DNA of 15,826 bases from an uncultured Collinsella sp. (GCA_902464485.1 CABQJJ010000037.1:1-15826), one strand, 5' to 3'. Counted from the first letter of the stretch, positions 8,159 through 14,113 are shown. The notes: generated by a model not told the origin, from the letters alone. Numbers and translations: made by a program.

Positions 8159-8230
8159 TTATGCGAATACGGAATCCTCGCGGCGTGCCGAGGGCGACAT
8201 GCAGGTTTTTCGACTATGACTGCCTTCCAT
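8159..8230 (-). CDS. Small ORF (23 aa) upstream of mgtA
   Basis: ATG at 8228-8230, TAA at 8159-8161. The peptide starts MEGSHSRKTCMSPSA and ends VFA: basic, no membrane segment, not proline-rich. The reasons to believe it is translated are an unusually complete Shine-Dalgarno (AAGGAGGTG) 5 nt before the ATG and a near-consensus promoter about 65 bp upstream of it. The rest of the longer frame that includes it is antisense to pyrE and is not a gene. It ends about 65 bp before the mgtA promoter, so it could be a leader peptide acting on mgtA, a free small protein, or the remnant of a lost gene. I do not recognise the peptide. Confidence 0.45.
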   Translation of the reverse strand: MEGSHSRKTCMSPSARREDSVFA

Positions 8231-8296
8231 GGCACACCTCCTTAAGGACGGGCGCAGCGCGCTTTGGGTATCTCGTATCCCTTTTAATCCGCCCGT

Positions 8297-8325
8297 ATTC
8301 TTGACGAGGGGGTTTATCGTGTCAA
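8297..8325 (-). promoter_or_regulatory. Sigma-70-type promoter of the 23-aa small ORF
   Basis: Minus strand: perfect -35 TTGACA (8320-8325), 17-bp spacer, -10 AAGAAT (8297-8302). It points at the small ORF at 8230. Confidence 0.55.
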
Positions 8326-8455
8326 CCCCATTGTTCGGAAAACCATTGCCCCTGACAAAGCCTTTACAGAATGCCGTGGCCTCAAAGCGCACCCGCATCG
8401 ACGCCCTGCCTGCGCTAAACTGGAAGGCACGTACGCGATTACGAGAGGAGCCCGC

Positions 8456-9136
8456 ATGGAGGCTTACAAGCAAGAGTTCATCAAGTTCATGGTTGAGTCC
8501 GACGTTCTTAAGTTCGGCAGCTTTACGCTCAAGAGCGGCCGTCAGTCCCCGTTCTTTATGAACGCCGGCGCCTACGTGACGGGCTATCAGCTCAAGAAGC
8601 TGGGCGAGTATTACGCCCAGGCCATCCACGATAACTTTGGCGACGACTTTGACGTGCTGTTTGGACCGGCCTACAAGGGTATTCCGCTGGCCGTCGTGAC
8701 CGCGATTGCCTACCACGAGCTGTACGGCAAGGAGGTCAAGTACTGCTGCGACCGCAAGGAGGCCAAGGACCACGGCGCCGACAAGGGCAACCTGCTGGGC
8801 TACGAGCCCCAGGACGGCGACCGCGTGGTCATGGTCGAGGACGTCACCACCAGCGGCAAGTCCATCGACGAGACCTATCCCAAGGTTAAGGCCGCTGCCG
8901 ATGTCGAGATTAAGGGCCTCATCGTGTCTCTCAACCGCATGGAGGTCGGCAAGGGTGGCGTGACTACCGCTCAGAAAGAGATCGAGGCCAAGTACGGTTT
9001 CCCTGTCGCGAGCATTGTCTCCATGGCCGAAGTCGTCGAGACCCTCTACAACCACGAGGTCAACGGTAAGGTCGTCATTGACGACGAGCTCAAGACTGCC
9101 ATCGATGCCTACTACGAGCAGTACGGAGTCAAGTAG
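8456..9136 (+). CDS. pyrE: Orotate phosphoribosyltransferase
   Basis: 226 residues, a usual OPRTase length. Converts orotate and PRPP to orotidine 5'-phosphate in de novo pyrimidine synthesis (cytosol). Visible motifs: FTLKSGRQSPFFMNAG (23-38) with the Lys that contacts PRPP, the FGPAYKGIPLA segment (69-79), the flexible catalytic loop DRKEAKDHGADKGNLLG (99-115), and the PRPP-binding VVMVEDVTTSGKS (124-136). An AGGAG ribosome site lies 5 nt before the ATG. It stands alone rather than in a pyr operon. Its stop codon is followed at once by a hairpin element and then a strong terminator-like hairpin. The ~225 bp upstream, shared with the divergent small ORF, must hold its promoter, but I saw no clear -35/-10 pair. 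Confidence 0.95.
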   Translation: MEAYKQEFIKFMVESDVLKFGSFTLKSGRQSPFFMNAGAYVTGYQLKKLGEYYAQAIHDNFGDDFDVLFGPAYKGIPLAVVTAIAYHELYGKEVKYCCDRKEAKDHGADKGNLLGYEPQDGDRVVMVEDVTTSGKSIDETYPKVKAAADVEIKGLIVSLNRMEVGKGGVTTAQKEIEAKYGFPVASIVSMAEVVETLYNHEVNGKVVIDDELKTAIDAYYEQYGVK

Positions 9137-9310
9137 GTTCCGCCGTTCTGCCGAACGGCGGACCGGTCGACGCTGCGCGCCGCCCAGGGCGACAATTTGT
9201 CATTCAAAAGGCGAGGCATGACCAGAAGGTCAATGCCTCGCCTTTTTCATGCCAACTTGTTCGCCCTGGACGTCGCTCGCTGTCCGTCCTCTACATGCGG
9301 CGTTGTCTTG
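9136..9310 (+). repeat. Stop-codon-proximal structured element, copy 1
   Basis: Starts at the pyrE stop codon. Parts in order: hairpin CCGCCGTTC / GAACGGCGG with TGCC loop (9140-9161); an outer stem CCAGGGCGA (9184-9192) pairing with TCGCCCTGG (9261-9269), with adjacent CAA/TTG; nested in it a 14-bp hairpin (9206-9246); and a conserved tail CGCTGTCCGTCCTCTAC then TGCGGCGTTGTC. The same parts in the same order occur at 14883-15057 with different, compensating stem sequences. Confidence 0.85.
9206..9247 (+). terminator. Terminator-like hairpin after pyrE
   Basis: AAAAGGCGAGGCAT pairs with ATGCCTCGCCTTTT around GACC-AGAA-GGTC, ending in five T. The flanking A run makes it look bidirectional. 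It is the core of the larger element. Confidence 0.75.
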
Positions 9311-9324
9311 CTCCGGATGCGGTG

Positions 9325-9349
9325 GTCATTGGGGACGTTCTTAAATGAC
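9325..9349 (+). repeat. Constant-loop hairpin, copy D
   Basis: 6-bp stem GTCATT / AATGAC around the 13-nt loop GGGGACGTTCTTA (9331-9343). Confidence 0.8.
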
Positions 9350-9357
9350 TGCTCGAG

Positions 9358-9383
9358 ATGAGCGTCCAAAAATCCGCGCTCGT
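9358..9383 (+). repeat. Internally deleted copy of the 102-bp repeat
   Basis: ATGAGCG is joined directly to TCCAAAAATCCGCGCTCGT. These are the first and last parts of the 102-bp repeat found at 10149 and 11613, with one base change, and the middle is missing. Confidence 0.6.
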
Positions 9384-9398
9384 TCGATTGGCGCATGT

Positions 9399-9458
9399 CT
9401 ACGCAGCGTAGGTTGTCGAGCCTGGCCTTCAAATGGATACTGACTGTCGAACCGGTTC
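9399..9458 (+). promoter_or_regulatory. Promoter and candidate operators of the HTH-Dx-SOR gene
   Basis: TTGTCG (9413-9418), 17 bp, GATACT (9436-9441) form a plausible promoter. Two palindromes flank it: CTACGCAGCGTAG (9399-9411) just upstream of the -35, and GAACCGGTTC (9449-9458) over the expected transcription start. They are good candidates for autoregulation by the encoded HTH protein. The promoter also argues against the upstream ATG at 9433, which falls in its spacer. Confidence 0.5.
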
Positions 9459-9489
9459 ACTCCATTTCTTCAACTTGATTGGACAGCCC

Positions 9490-10110
9490 ATGAACCAGAC
9501 ACGGCAAACCAATGCCTCCCATACTTTTTTGGCAGCGCATGCCATCAAGCAGCTGCGCGAAGAGCGCGGCCTCACCCAGCGCGCCCTGGCGGAAAGCCTT
9601 GGCGTGACCGATAAAGCCGTCAGCAAGTGGGAATCCGGGCGTGGCCTTCCCGACATTTCCCTCGTTGAGCCTTTGGCCCAGAGACTCGGCATAAGCGTGG
9701 CTGAGCTTTTGGCTGGTGACATTCGGGCCAACGCCAACCGTGCAGGCAATATGCTCAAAGGCGTCTTTTACGTTTGCCCTATCTGCGGAAACGTTGTGCA
9801 CGCGCTCGGAGAAGGCAGCTTTAGCTGCTGTGGCTCCACGATGTTTCCCCAGGAGGCCGAAGAGCCGGACGCGGACCACGCCTTTTCCACCGAGCGCATC
9901 GAGGACGATTGGTACGTCACGCTCGATCATCCCATGACCAAGGATCACTACATTAGCTTTGTGGCATATGCGACTATGGACGGCATCTGCTTTAAGAAGC
10001 TCTATCCAGAGCAATCGGTGCAGCCGCGCTTCCATATTACCGGGCGCGGCAGGATATATCTTTACTGCAACCAACACGGACTCTTTACGTCGCTGACGCC
10101 TCGCAAATAA
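9490..10110 (+). CDS. XRE-type regulator fused to a desulforedoxin-superoxide reductase module (HTH-Dx-SOR)
   Basis: 206 residues from the ATG at 9490; an in-frame ATG at 9433 lies inside the promoter spacer and has no ribosome site. Domains: HTH_3 at about 15-75 (LTQRALAESLGVTDKAVSKW core); a desulforedoxin-type iron centre C96-x2-C99 with the adjacent pair C113-C114; then a superoxide reductase fold. The five expected SOR iron ligands can be matched: H130, H147 and H153 (in HPMTKDH), C193 and H196 (in CNQHG). In enzymes the first His is preceded by a Glu-Lys pair whose Lys helps catalysis; here the residue is Asp129, so enzymatic activity may be weak or altered. The architecture is a recognised SOR class. 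Likely role, by inference: a transcription factor sensing superoxide, iron or redox state. It stands alone. Confidence 0.8.
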   Translation: MNQTRQTNASHTFLAAHAIKQLREERGLTQRALAESLGVTDKAVSKWESGRGLPDISLVEPLAQRLGISVAELLAGDIRANANRAGNMLKGVFYVCPICGNVVHALGEGSFSCCGSTMFPQEAEEPDADHAFSTERIEDDWYVTLDHPMTKDHYISFVAYATMDGICFKKLYPEQSVQPRFHITGRGRIYLYCNQHGLFTSLTPRK

Positions 10111-10148
10111 CGGCTGTCTATCCGCCCTCCTCATGCGTTCCCAGGGAC

Positions 10149-10250
10149 CCAAAATGAGCGTGGAAAATCTCCCGGTTTTGGCCTGTGTGCGGGCTCAAGG
10201 TGGGAGATTATCCACGCTCGTTAGGTTAGTGTCCGAAAATCCACGCTCGT
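10149..10250 (+). repeat. 102-bp direct repeat, left copy
   Basis: Aligns without gaps to 11613-11714 with 7 mismatches (about 93% identical). Inside, GAGCGTGG... (from 10155) pairs with ...CCACGCTC (to 10219) as an 18-bp near-perfect inverted repeat with one mismatch, and a third half-site TCCACGCTCGT closes the copy. It lies just after the HTH-Dx-SOR gene and 24 bp beyond the Fic stop codon. Confidence 0.9.
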
Positions 10251-10273
10251 TATATTTGGCTGGGCTGCGATGC

Positions 10274-11446
10274 CTATCTAATCGGCTCGGCGTCTTCCCT
10301 GAGAATCGAAAGATACTCTTCATATCCGTACCGTCGATATCTCTGCTTTGACTCGTCGAGCGGACGAAGGATGTTCAATTCTTCGAATGATTTAACGAGC
10401 GAACTCGCGGTGCTCCTGCCGATATCGAGTTGGGCAGCGATGAATGCGGTGTCGACGATGGGGTGCTCTTCAAGAATGCCCAACAGCCTTTGCCCGTTTG
10501 CAGCAGTCCTTCCGAGATTTTCGGTAATGGTTGCTGTGGAACGGTTATGGAGGTCAACAAGGTTTTTTAAAGACCCTACCGAGTCCTTCGCACTCTCGAG
10601 AAGACTGGTGCAGAAAAACTCTATCCATTCCTCGTAAGTGCCTCGCTCCCTTACGGATGTGAGTTGCCGGTAGTACTCGCTTCGATTTTTCTTGAACTGG
10701 AACGATGGATAGAACAAGCAAGAATGAAGAATGCCATCATTGATGAGCATAAGTGTAATGAGAAGCCTGCCCAGGCGACCGTTTCCGTCTAGGAATGGAT
10801 GGGCAGTTTCAAATTGGTAATGGACGAGCGCCGCCCGCACAATCGGATCCATTTCGACTTGAGGCTCATTGATAAAGCGTTCGAGGTCCTGGAGCGTGTT
10901 ACTCAAATCTTCAATGTTTGGAGGGACAAACGATGCGGTTGCAATGGTGCAGCCTGAGGGGCCAATCCAGTTTTGTGAGGAGCGCAGCTCGCCTGGATTC
11001 TTCTCCGTTCCGCGCACTCCGTCCAGCAGGACCGCATGAACCTGCCTGAGAAGTCTCGTGCACAAGGGCATCTTTTTGAGCAGTTCTACGCCGCGGTCGA
11101 CAGCACGGACGTAATTCACGACGTCTGCGACGTCTTTATGATGGAGTTGTGTTTGCGATGGACTAAGTAGGTCGTCAAACGTGCACTGGGTTCCCTCAAT
11201 TTGCGAAGAAAGGAGTGCTTCTTTGCGTACGTACATTGTCAGATACATGTCGGCGTTGGGAACAAAGTAGAGCATGCCTTCAAGCTCTCCAAGCTTTCGT
11301 GAGCATGCGGAAAGCGTGCGATAGGTTTCCTCGGTGAGGTCTAGCTGCCTCAATGATTGCAAGGGCGTTGGTAAAAACGAATAGTAAGCCAATTTCCCCG
11401 ATAGATTATTGCGGAGCGTTCCCTGGCCGTTCTCCTCGATTTGCAT
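10274..11446 (-). CDS. Fic-domain AMPylase with C-terminal winged helix (class II Fic)
   Basis: 390 residues from the ATG at 11446, chosen because GGAGGG sits 5 nt before it; the in-frame ATG at 11458 overlaps that site and has none of its own. Numbering from the upstream ATG: an N-terminal inhibitory helix with S84-S85-Q-I-E88-G89-T (the S/T-xxx-E-G motif of self-inhibited class II Fic proteins); the full active site HPFLDGNGRLGR (220-231) with catalytic His220; and a winged helix-turn-helix at about 322-384 (IAAQLDIGRSTASSLVKSF). Fic enzymes transfer AMP to Ser/Thr/Tyr hydroxyls of target proteins. The gene is visibly richer in A/T than its neighbours and lies exactly between two 102-bp direct repeats, both suggesting acquisition. 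The target is unknown; it may be a stand-alone regulator rather than a toxin, as no separate antitoxin is seen. Confidence 0.9.
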   Translation of the reverse strand: MQIEENGQGTLRNNLSGKLAYYSFLPTPLQSLRQLDLTEETYRTLSACSRKLGELEGMLYFVPNADMYLTMYVRKEALLSSQIEGTQCTFDDLLSPSQTQLHHKDVADVVNYVRAVDRGVELLKKMPLCTRLLRQVHAVLLDGVRGTEKNPGELRSSQNWIGPSGCTIATASFVPPNIEDLSNTLQDLERFINEPQVEMDPIVRAALVHYQFETAHPFLDGNGRLGRLLITLMLINDGILHSCLFYPSFQFKKNRSEYYRQLTSVRERGTYEEWIEFFCTSLLESAKDSVGSLKNLVDLHNRSTATITENLGRTAANGQRLLGILEEHPIVDTAFIAAQLDIGRSTASSLVKSFEELNILRPLDESKQRYRRYGYEEYLSILREDAEPIR

Positions 11447-11478
11447 CGCGCCCTCCATATCTTTAGTGCCGGAAACTC

Positions 11479-11575
11479 GTTATTAGGCAAATCATATCAA
11501 TTCTAATAACGGGTTTAAGGATTAAATAGTTATTAGAATTGATGTAAACAATCTAATGATGAGAAGTCGTTATTA
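11479..11575 (-). promoter_or_regulatory. Promoter and operator array of the Fic gene
   Basis: A perfect 15-bp inverted repeat, ATCAATTCTAATAAC (11496-11510) and GTTATTAGAATTGAT (11529-11543), is separated by 18 bp. Two further GTTATTA half-sites lie at 11479-11485 and 11569-11575. On the minus strand TTTACA (11543-11548) and TTTAAT (11521-11526), 16 bp apart, form a promoter whose spacer is filled by one arm. This is a typical arrangement for repression, plausibly by the Fic protein's own winged helix. Confidence 0.6.
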
Positions 11576-11612
11576 CTTGACCATGGAGCTCAGCTTGGTA
11601 CAAGGGGGTCAT

Positions 11613-11714
11613 CCAAAATGAGCGTGGATAATCTTCCGGTTTTGGCCTGTGCGCGGGCTCAAAGTGGGAGATTATCCACGTTCGTTAGGTTGGTGTCCAA
11701 AAATCCACGCTCGT
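11613..11714 (+). repeat. 102-bp direct repeat, right copy
   Basis: Gapless match to 10149-10250 with 7 mismatches. It ends 2 bp before the stop codon of the RpiR-type gene. Confidence 0.9.
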
Positions 11715-11716
11715 CG

Positions 11717-12571
11717 CTACTTGAGCCCGGGCAGGCGGGTGTAGGGAAACGACCGCTCTAGGAACTCGGAGCAGCGGGCGTAATCTTTGGCAAAGTAGCT
11801 GCTATAGAGCGAATCGAGTACGTACTGCACGGCGATGTGGCTGGCGAACTGCGTGATGCGGTGCGTCATGCTCTCGTGGTCACTCACCGTAAGGTAGGCG
11901 GCAAAACCGGGGTGAAGGCGCGCGCAGTATGGCGTGCCGATGACGATGACCGGGACATGCCGACTGCTGAGGATCGGCAAGATGTCCTTGAGGTTGGGGG
12001 CAAGGCCGCTGTAGGAGATGGCGATTGCCACATGGTCGGGGCCCGAGGCAAGCGCCGTGCGCACCTGGGCTTCGGCATTGTCGTGGCACGTCGCGCTTTT
12101 ACCGGCGGAGAGTAGGCGATCGCGGAACATTCCCGCTGGATAGAGGTTGTGCGAGCCCGTGAAAATATCGACCTGTCGGGCGTTCGCGATGAGCTTGGCG
12201 GCGTAGTCGAGCTGTGCGGGGTCGAGCAACTCCTGCGTCTCGGCCAGCGTGGTCTGGTAGAGCCCCTCCATGCGCTCCATCACCTGTGCAGGGGTGGACG
12301 TAGCATCGAAGGGAAAGTTGATGTCCACGTCGCGACGGTTTCCCGCCTCGGTTGTCAAGCGAATAAGCTCGACCTTGAGGTCCTTGAAGCCCTCGAGGCC
12401 GAGCTTTTTGCAGAAGCGGTGCACGCTCGCGACCGAAACGTTGGCACGTGCGGCGAATTCCTTAATGGAGAGTCCGCGGATGTCTTCGCCCATGGCAAGG
12501 GCCGAGATGCCGAGCTGCTGCTCGGTAGGGGTAAGGCCCCGCGCATCGGTAATTTTGCGTTTAATATCCAT
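11717..12571 (-). CDS. MurR/RpiR-family transcriptional regulator (HTH_6 + SIS)
   Basis: 284 residues from the ATG at 12571, which has GAGGGGG 6 nt upstream; the in-frame ATGs at 12589 and 12592 are upstream of this site and less likely. N-terminal HTH_6 domain (about 1-75; core IKEFAARANVSVASVHRFCKKLGL) and a C-terminal SIS sugar-phosphate-binding domain (about 110-250; VDIFTGSHN, IAISYSGLAPNLKDILPIL, VPVIVIG). RpiR proteins bind phosphosugars and control nearby sugar-use genes. The divergent neighbour is a wrecked 6-phospho-beta-glucosidase, so this was probably the regulator of a beta-glucoside PTS operon that has been largely lost. A TGACAC/GTGTCA palindrome upstream is its candidate operator. 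The stop codon abuts the right 102-bp repeat. Confidence 0.88.
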   Translation of the reverse strand: MDIKRKITDARGLTPTEQQLGISALAMGEDIRGLSIKEFAARANVSVASVHRFCKKLGLEGFKDLKVELIRLTTEAGNRRDVDINFPFDATSTPAQVMERMEGLYQTTLAETQELLDPAQLDYAAKLIANARQVDIFTGSHNLYPAGMFRDRLLSAGKSATCHDNAEAQVRTALASGPDHVAIAISYSGLAPNLKDILPILSSRHVPVIVIGTPYCARLHPGFAAYLTVSDHESMTHRITQFASHIAVQYVLDSLYSSYFAKDYARCSEFLERSFPYTRLPGLK

Positions 12572-12619
12572 GCGAACCCCCTCGTCCATCAAAACCGACC
12601 AAAAGAGACGGGTTTATTT

Positions 12620-12641
12620 TGACACTTTTTGATAGGTGTCA
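12620..12641. promoter_or_regulatory. Candidate operator of the RpiR-type regulator
   Basis: TGACAC and GTGTCA separated by 10 bp, about 50 bp upstream of the regulator start and between it and the decayed glucosidase locus. On the minus strand CTGACA followed after 17 bp by AAATAA may be the promoter. Confidence 0.4.
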
Positions 12642-12766
12642 GGAAGTGCCAGGGGCGGGGCGGCAGGCGGCTGCGGGCGCGAAAAGAAGTGTCGGGTTTG
12701 GCGCGCCCGCTTCTGCCCGCCCCGTGCGCAGGCGATACTCGGCTTATCGACCCGCGATGCAAAGGA

Positions 12767-13212
12767 GATGCCCTATCACCTGGTCGAGAAGTACAACGGT
12801 TGGGCGAGCCGCGAACTTATCGGCTTCTTTGAGAAGTACTGCCAGACCGTCTTCGACCGCTATCAGGACAAGGTCGAGTTCTGGCTCACCTTCAACGAGA
12901 TCAACTGCGGCACCATGGATATGGGCGCCATGATGGAGACCGGCCTGATCCAGGGCTTCGAGGGTCCGGCAAGCGCCATCAAGATCACCGCTCAGCAGCG
13001 TTACCAGGCTCTGCATCACCAGTTTGTCGCCAGCGGTCGTGTTGTGCGCTACGCCCACGAGCACTACCCGCAGTTCAAGATGGGCAACATGGATTGCTTT
13101 ATCCATGTCGATAAGTACGACGACGGCACCGGCACTTATGAGCGCCGACGGCAAGGTCGACTTCTTCGCATATCAGAAGATCATCGAGTCCAACGGCGCC
13201 GAGGGCCTTTAA
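12767..13212 (+). pseudogene. Remnant of a GH1 6-phospho-beta-glucosidase
   Basis: The translation from 12767 starts in the middle of the GH1 fold (EMPYHLVEKYNGW...), continues through the acid/base motif LTFNEIN (Glu codon 12897-12899) and reaches FIHVDKYDDGTGTY near 13140. There the reading frame shifts, and the next ~24 codons (SADGKVDFFAYQKI then SNGAEGL and TAA at 13210-13212) match the extreme C-terminus of GH1 enzymes, which typically end in a Trp/Tyr-rich stretch and an SNGEDL-like motif. So about the first quarter is gone, and a large internal piece including the nucleophile (ENG) region has been deleted. What precedes 12767 does not look like GH1. A non-functional fossil; homology call is strong. 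Confidence 0.85.
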
Positions 13213-13214
13213 AT

Positions 13215-13238
13215 TCTGGCGTTCTGCCGAACGTCAGA
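13215..13238 (+). repeat. Stop-codon-proximal hairpin, truncated copy 3
   Basis: TCTGGCGTTC (13215-13224) pairs with GAACGTCAGA (13229-13238) around TGCC, 3 nt after the GH1 remnant stop. The flanking ACCGG and a CGCTGCG-like stretch match copy 1 after pyrE; the rest of the element is missing. Confidence 0.65.
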
Positions 13239-13257
13239 CCGGCAGAACGCTGCGAAG

Positions 13258-13410
13258 ATTGATATCCCAATGTTCGAGGCGCGTGCCACAAGTGTGTCCA
13301 TGGGGTCAGGCGGCAATGAGTGTAAGGCGGCAGCCGATTACGTGACCAGCGATGTTGACGATGATGGCATCTGGAATGCCTTTGTGCACCTAGGCCTTAT
13401 CGAGAGCTAG
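13258..13410 (+). pseudogene. C-terminal remnant of a Cof-type HAD-IIB phosphatase
   Basis: The frame ending at the TAG 13408-13410 reads IDIPMFEARATSVSMGSG then NECKAAADYVTSDVDDDG and WNAFVHLGLIES. This matches the C-terminal end of Cof/YidA-type sugar phosphatases, which read (N)DIPM-x-EAA, a VAMGN segment, then AADYVT followed by DGV and HLGLI. The N-terminal three quarters, including the DxDGT nucleophile motif, are absent. No ribosome site precedes the internal ATG at 13270. Cof-type phosphatases often sit in sugar PTS operons, consistent with a lost beta-glucoside cluster here. Could in principle be a 46-aa small ORF, but the family match makes a fossil more likely. Confidence 0.7.
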
Positions 13411-13475
13411 GAGAGCGAGGCGGGTACTTACCGGAGCAGGGATGGGAAGAGGGGTTGGCGAATCGACTATCCGCC

Positions 13476-13504
13476 TTAGTTTTCAGGGCATTTGGCACTA
13501 TAAT
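13476..13504 (+). promoter_or_regulatory. Promoter of the PTS IIA gene
   Basis: Perfect -10 TATAAT at 13499-13504, a 17-bp spacer and a weak -35 TTAGTT at 13476-13481. It starts about 45 nt before the ATG. Confidence 0.6.
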
Positions 13505-13553
13505 CGTCTAAGGTATGCGCATAAGGGTGCGCTTAATCAAGAGGAGAAAACGT

Positions 13554-14090
13554 ATGGGTCTGTTCGACATGTTCAAGAAGAAGGCCGAGCCTGCAGCTGC
13601 TGCGGCCCCCGCTTCCATTTCTGCTTCTGCCAGCGCTGACGTGCTGTGCTCGCCCGTCAAGGGTAAGGTCATCAAGATGGCCGACGTGCCCGATCCCGTC
13701 TTTGGCGGCGAGGTCTTGGGCAAGGGCTGCGCTGTCTGGCCCGAGGACGACATGGTCTACGCTCCCTGTGATGGCAAGGTAACCGTTACCATGGGTCACG
13801 CCGTAGGCCTGCAGTCCGATGCTGGCATCGAGGTCTTGGTGCATGTTGGCGTTGACACTGTCAACATGAACGGCGACGGCTTCGAGGGCTTCGTCAAGGC
13901 CGACGACGTCGTGAAGGCCGGCCAGCCCATGCTCAAGATTGACCGTGAGAAAATCGCCGCTGCCGGTTACAAGGACTGTGTCGTCGTGGCCGTGTCCAAC
14001 ACCGCCGAGTTCGCCGACGTTGAGCTTGCCGTCGAGGCCGAGTCCGTTGTCGCCGCCGGTGACGCCATCGTCAAGGTCGTCCGCAAGTAA
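13554..14090 (+). CDS. PTS glucose-family IIA component (EIIA-Glc type)
   Basis: 178 residues from the ATG at 13554, which has GAGGAG 7 nt upstream; an in-frame ATG at 13515 lacks a site and adds a basic stretch not expected in the family. An Ala/Ser-rich lead (about 8-30) is followed by the EIIA-Glc domain: LCSPVKGKVI, YAPCDGKVTVTMGHAVGL with H82, and IEVLVHVGVDTV with H97. The two histidines are 15 residues apart as in E. coli Crr (H75/H90); H97 would carry the phosphate received from HPr. It is a separate polypeptide with no IIB/IIC domain, so it must serve IIBC proteins encoded elsewhere, and may also act in regulation. Single-gene unit with its own promoter and a strong terminator. Confidence 0.93.
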   Translation: MGLFDMFKKKAEPAAAAAPASISASASADVLCSPVKGKVIKMADVPDPVFGGEVLGKGCAVWPEDDMVYAPCDGKVTVTMGHAVGLQSDAGIEVLVHVGVDTVNMNGDGFEGFVKADDVVKAGQPMLKIDREKIAAAGYKDCVVVAVSNTAEFADVELAVEAESVVAAGDAIVKVVRK

Positions 14091-14113
14091 GTTGCAGCAT
14101 CCAAAGGATGTGT

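Noticed and set aside
8159..9055. Minus-strand 298-codon frame opposite pyrE
   Set aside because: Antisense to pyrE. Only its last 23 codons, which have their own promoter and ribosome site, were kept as a small ORF.
3311..9349. CRISPR-like array from the repeated GGGGAC units
   Set aside because: Units are scattered, differ in their stems, have no regular spacers and no cas genes are nearby.
10149..11714. Insertion sequence with the 102-bp repeats as ends
   Set aside because: The repeats are direct rather than terminal inverted, no transposase is encoded between them and no target-site duplication is visible. A recombinational cassette is more fitting.
13270..13410. Independent 46-aa small protein
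   Set aside because: No ribosome site, and the sequence matches the C-terminal end of Cof-type HAD phosphatases with homology extending upstream of the ATG; treated as a gene remnant.
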